From Verrucomicrobia bacterium TMED56 (GTDB lineage Bacteria > Verrucomicrobiota > Verrucomicrobiia > Opitutales > Seribacteraceae), in NCBI GenBank assembly GCA_002167265.1, contig NHDJ01000080.1, positions 26,499 to 35,596 on the forward strand: a stretch of DNA of 9,098 bases, written 5' to 3'. How positions within the stretch are numbered: the stretch's first letter is position 1; each line of letters starts with the position of its first letter. The notes beneath the pieces were generated by a model. It ran no database searches. It was not told where the DNA came from and saw only the letters and a list, made by a program, of their open reading frames with translations. Position numbers and translations under genes: made by a program. Shown here in pieces: positions 7,437 through 9,098 of the stretch.

Positions 7437-7640
7437 TTAGGTGCGAATTATTAGAGATAATAATTCAACGCAATTTGTTAATGAAAAGTCAGAAACTGAG
7501 ATAAACAAGCCTAGTATTGCAACTCCCAAAATAACCACAACAGTTGAGCTCCTCAGTTCTTCAAAGTTCGGCCAAGAAGCTTTCGACAACTCAGACATTG
7601 TTTCCTTATAAAATGTCCTTATTTTCGTAAATGGGTTCAT
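7437..7640 (-). CDS. secE: Preprotein translocase subunit SecE
   Basis: SecE clamps the two halves of the SecY channel in the inner membrane. The 67-residue product is the short single-span form common outside enterobacteria. The cytoplasmic amphipathic helix (YKETMSELSKASWPNFEEL, 11-29) contains the conserved W23-P24 hinge. A single hydrophobic segment follows at about 33-53 (TVVVILGVAILGLFI). Position between tRNA-Trp and nusG is the usual place for secE and supports the call more than the short sequence alone. The ATG lies 31 bases after the tRNA-Trp 3' end. The leader ends CACCCACCCC, has no Shine-Dalgarno sequence, and shows no convincing promoter, so it is probably read through from tuf. 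Confidence 0.95.
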   Translation of the reverse strand: MNPFTKIRTFYKETMSELSKASWPNFEELRSSTVVVILGVAILGLFISVSDFSLTNCVELLSLIIRT

Positions 7641-7671
7641 GGGGTGGGTGACTATATTTATTTGTTCGCGA

Positions 7672-7747
7672 TGGCGGGAGAAGAGGGACTCGAACCCACA
7701 GCCTACGGTTTTGGAGACCGGTGCTCTACCAATTGAGCTATTCTCCC
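7672..7747 (-). tRNA. trnW: tRNA-Trp (anticodon CCA)
   Basis: The 76 bases fold as a normal cloverleaf: acceptor GGGAGAA/TTCTCCC, D-arm GCTC/GAGC with AATTGGTA loop, anticodon loop CTCCAAA with CCA at 7714-7712, five-base variable loop, T-loop TTCGAGT, discriminator G and an encoded CCA end at 7674-7672. Two stem positions do not pair: C27-U43 at the outer end of the anticodon stem and U50-U64 in the T-stem. All else is sound. It reads UGG codons. It sits between tuf and secE with 30 and 31 bases on each side and no terminator, so it is likely excised from a tuf-secE transcript. Confidence 0.95.
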
Positions 7748-7777
7748 GCGGTGATAATGAATTTCTAGTCTGTTAAA

Positions 7778-8977
7778 TTAAACAATCTCCGAGATGTTAC
7801 CTGCACCAATGGTTCTGCCACCTTCTCGAATAGCAAAGCGTTGACCAGATTCCATTGCAATTGCCTTCTGAAGGTCAATTTCAACGGTAAGGTTGTCGCC
7901 AGGCATGACCATTTCAACACCTTCTGGTAACTCGACTATACCAGTAACATCTGCAGTTCCAAAGAAAAACTGTGGACGATAACCTTTGAAAAAGGGCGTA
8001 TGACGTCCGCCTTCCTCTTTGTTAAGAACATAAATTTGAGCTTTAGCTTTTGTGTGAGGCTTGATACTTCCTGGTGCTGCAAGTACATGACCGCGTTGGA
8101 TGTCAGACTTTTCAATACCACGCAACAAGATTCCTACATTATCGCCTGCTTGGCCTTCTCCGAGTTCTTTTCTAAACATTTCAACTCCTGTGCAAGTGGT
8201 TGTTCGAGAATCACCCAAGCCAACAATCTCAACTTCATCACCGACTTTAACCATACCACGCTCAATTCTTCCAGTTGCAACGGTTCCTCGTCCAGTAATA
8301 GTAAAAACATCTTCTACAGACATCAAAAGTGGTTTATCAGTATCGCGAACTGGTTCAGCAACTTCAGAATCAATAGCCTCCATTAATTTTTGGATAGCTC
8401 CCAATCCAAGATCACTTTCCTCATTTTCGAGGGCTTTAGTTGCAGACCCTCTAATGATTTGAGCGTTGTCGCCATCAAACTCGTACTTGCTAAGTAAATC
8501 ACGGATTTCCATGTCAACTAATTCAAGTAGTTCTTCGTCATCACCGGACATCAAATCACATTTGTTCAGGAAGACTACTAAATTTGGAACATCAACCTGC
8601 CGGGCAAGAAGAATATGTTCTCTGGTTTGCGGCATAGGACCTGTCGTAGCATCAACAACCAAAATGGCTCCGTCCATTTGTGCTGCACCCGTAATCATGT
8701 TTTTAACGAAATCTGCGTGTCCTGGGCAATCTACATGAGCATAATGGCGGGTGTCACTCTCATACTCTACATGAGAGACTGCTATAGTAACAATTTTAGA
8801 CGCATCACGAACGGTTCCGCCCTTTGCAATATCAGCATATGATTTAACTTCAGCCAATCCTTTTCTGGCTTGAGCATGCAATATTGCTGTAGTTAGAGTG
8901 GTCTTTCCATGGTCGACATGTCCGATGGTACCGACGTTTACGTGAGGTTTGGTTCTTTGGAACTGTTCTTTGGCCAT
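7778..8977 (-). CDS. tuf: Elongation factor Tu
   Basis: EF-Tu is the GTPase that delivers aminoacyl-tRNA to the ribosomal A site. The 399-residue length is normal. GTPase motifs in order are: P-loop GHVDHGKT (19-26); switch I ending [10 protein letters not shown], with T64 as the likely Mg-binding threonine; DCPGH (83-87) with catalytic H87; NKCD (138-141); and SAT (178-180). Domains 2 and 3 follow, with [38 protein letters not shown] and a C-terminal GRTIGAGNI. The oddity is switch I: the usual APEEKARGITIN is replaced by a segment two residues longer, [15 protein letters not shown], so the Arg-Gly before the Ile-Thr-Ile is lost. Because the reading frame and flanks are intact this is not a frameshift; I recall a similar form in planctomycete and verrucomicrobial EF-Tu. 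The gene starts 28 bases after tRNA-Thr and lacks a Shine-Dalgarno site despite expected very high expression. Confidence 0.99.
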   Translation of the reverse strand: MAKEQFQRTKPHVNVGTIGHVDHGKTTLTTAILHAQARKGLAEVKSYADIAKGGTVRDASKIVTIAVSHVEYESDTRHYAHVDCPGHADFVKNMITGAAQMDGAILVVDATTGPMPQTREHILLARQVDVPNLVVFLNKCDLMSGDDEELLELVDMEIRDLLSKYEFDGDNAQIIRGSATKALENEESDLGLGAIQKLMEAIDSEVAEPVRDTDKPLLMSVEDVFTITGRGTVATGRIERGMVKVGDEVEIVGLGDSRTTTCTGVEMFRKELGEGQAGDNVGILLRGIEKSDIQRGHVLAAPGSIKPHTKAKAQIYVLNKEEGGRHTPFFKGYRPQFFFGTADVTGIVELPEGVEMVMPGDNLTVEIDLQKAIAMESGQRFAIREGGRTIGAGNISEIV

Positions 8978-9005
8978 TTACTTTGACTGTTTGATGATTA
9001 TTAGA

Positions 9006-9081
<76 letters not shown>

Positions 9082-9098
9082 GGAGGGCATTGGGGTTA

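Noticed and set aside
7641..7671. Possible secE promoter (TATAGT box after tRNA-Trp)
   Set aside because: A -10-like TATAGT exists, but nothing resembling a -35 box lies about 17 bases upstream, and AT-rich spacers give such matches by chance.
8000..8462. Overlapping plus-strand open frames of 128 and 120 residues opposite tuf
   Set aside because: Both are antisense to an intact, highly conserved tuf and have low-complexity Ser/Asn-rich translations.

Overview
The window is one continuous block of bacterial translation and transcription genes, all on the minus strand. Read in transcription order, from high to low coordinates, it is tRNA-Thr(GGU), tuf (EF-Tu), tRNA-Trp(CCA), secE, nusG, rplK, rplA, rplJ, rplL, rpoB and the 5' part of rpoC, which runs off the left edge. 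This is the classic, widely conserved tuf-secE-nusG-rplKAJL-rpoBC cluster. I see no mobile element, CRISPR array, defence gene or gene of unknown function. The coding density is very high and no gene-free stretch exceeds 126 bases.

The organism is a bacterium with moderately low GC. The wording of RpoC, RpoB and EF-Tu reminds me of the Planctomycetes-Verrucomicrobia group, most likely a verrucomicrobium of the Opitutae type. Examples are the RpoC N-terminal stretch [20 protein letters not shown] and the unusual EF-Tu switch I GGTVRD segment. This is recall, not a search, so the phylum call is moderate and anything finer is a guess.

Right part (7437-9081): tRNA-Thr, tuf, tRNA-Trp, secE and nusG are separated by only 28, 30, 31 and 13 bases. 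I see no terminator between them, so mixed tRNA-mRNA transcripts are likely, with the tRNAs cut out by RNase P and 3' processing. Middle part (4679-6826): rplK, rplA and rplJ are packed with gaps of 10 and 2 bases. A 126-base spacer then precedes rplL, which has the only textbook Shine-Dalgarno sequence in the window. Left part (1-4573): a 105-base rplL-rpoB spacer holds a strong stem-loop with a U-tract. It is positioned to attenuate transcription so that RNA polymerase subunits are made at a lower level than L12. rpoB and rpoC follow, separated by a very AT-rich 50-base spacer.

The genes work together as the growth-rate core of the cell. EF-Tu and the two tRNAs feed the ribosome; L11, L1, L10 and L12 build the L1 stalk and the factor-binding stalk; NusG couples RNA polymerase to the ribosome or Rho; SecE is part of the translocon; and RpoB/RpoC form the polymerase catalytic core. 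The points worth a second look are small: the rplL-rpoB attenuator, the divergent EF-Tu switch I, the scarcity of Shine-Dalgarno sites, the alternative hairpins before rplL, two stem mismatches in tRNA-Trp, and a lysine in the rifampicin pocket of RpoB. I found no undescribed system.
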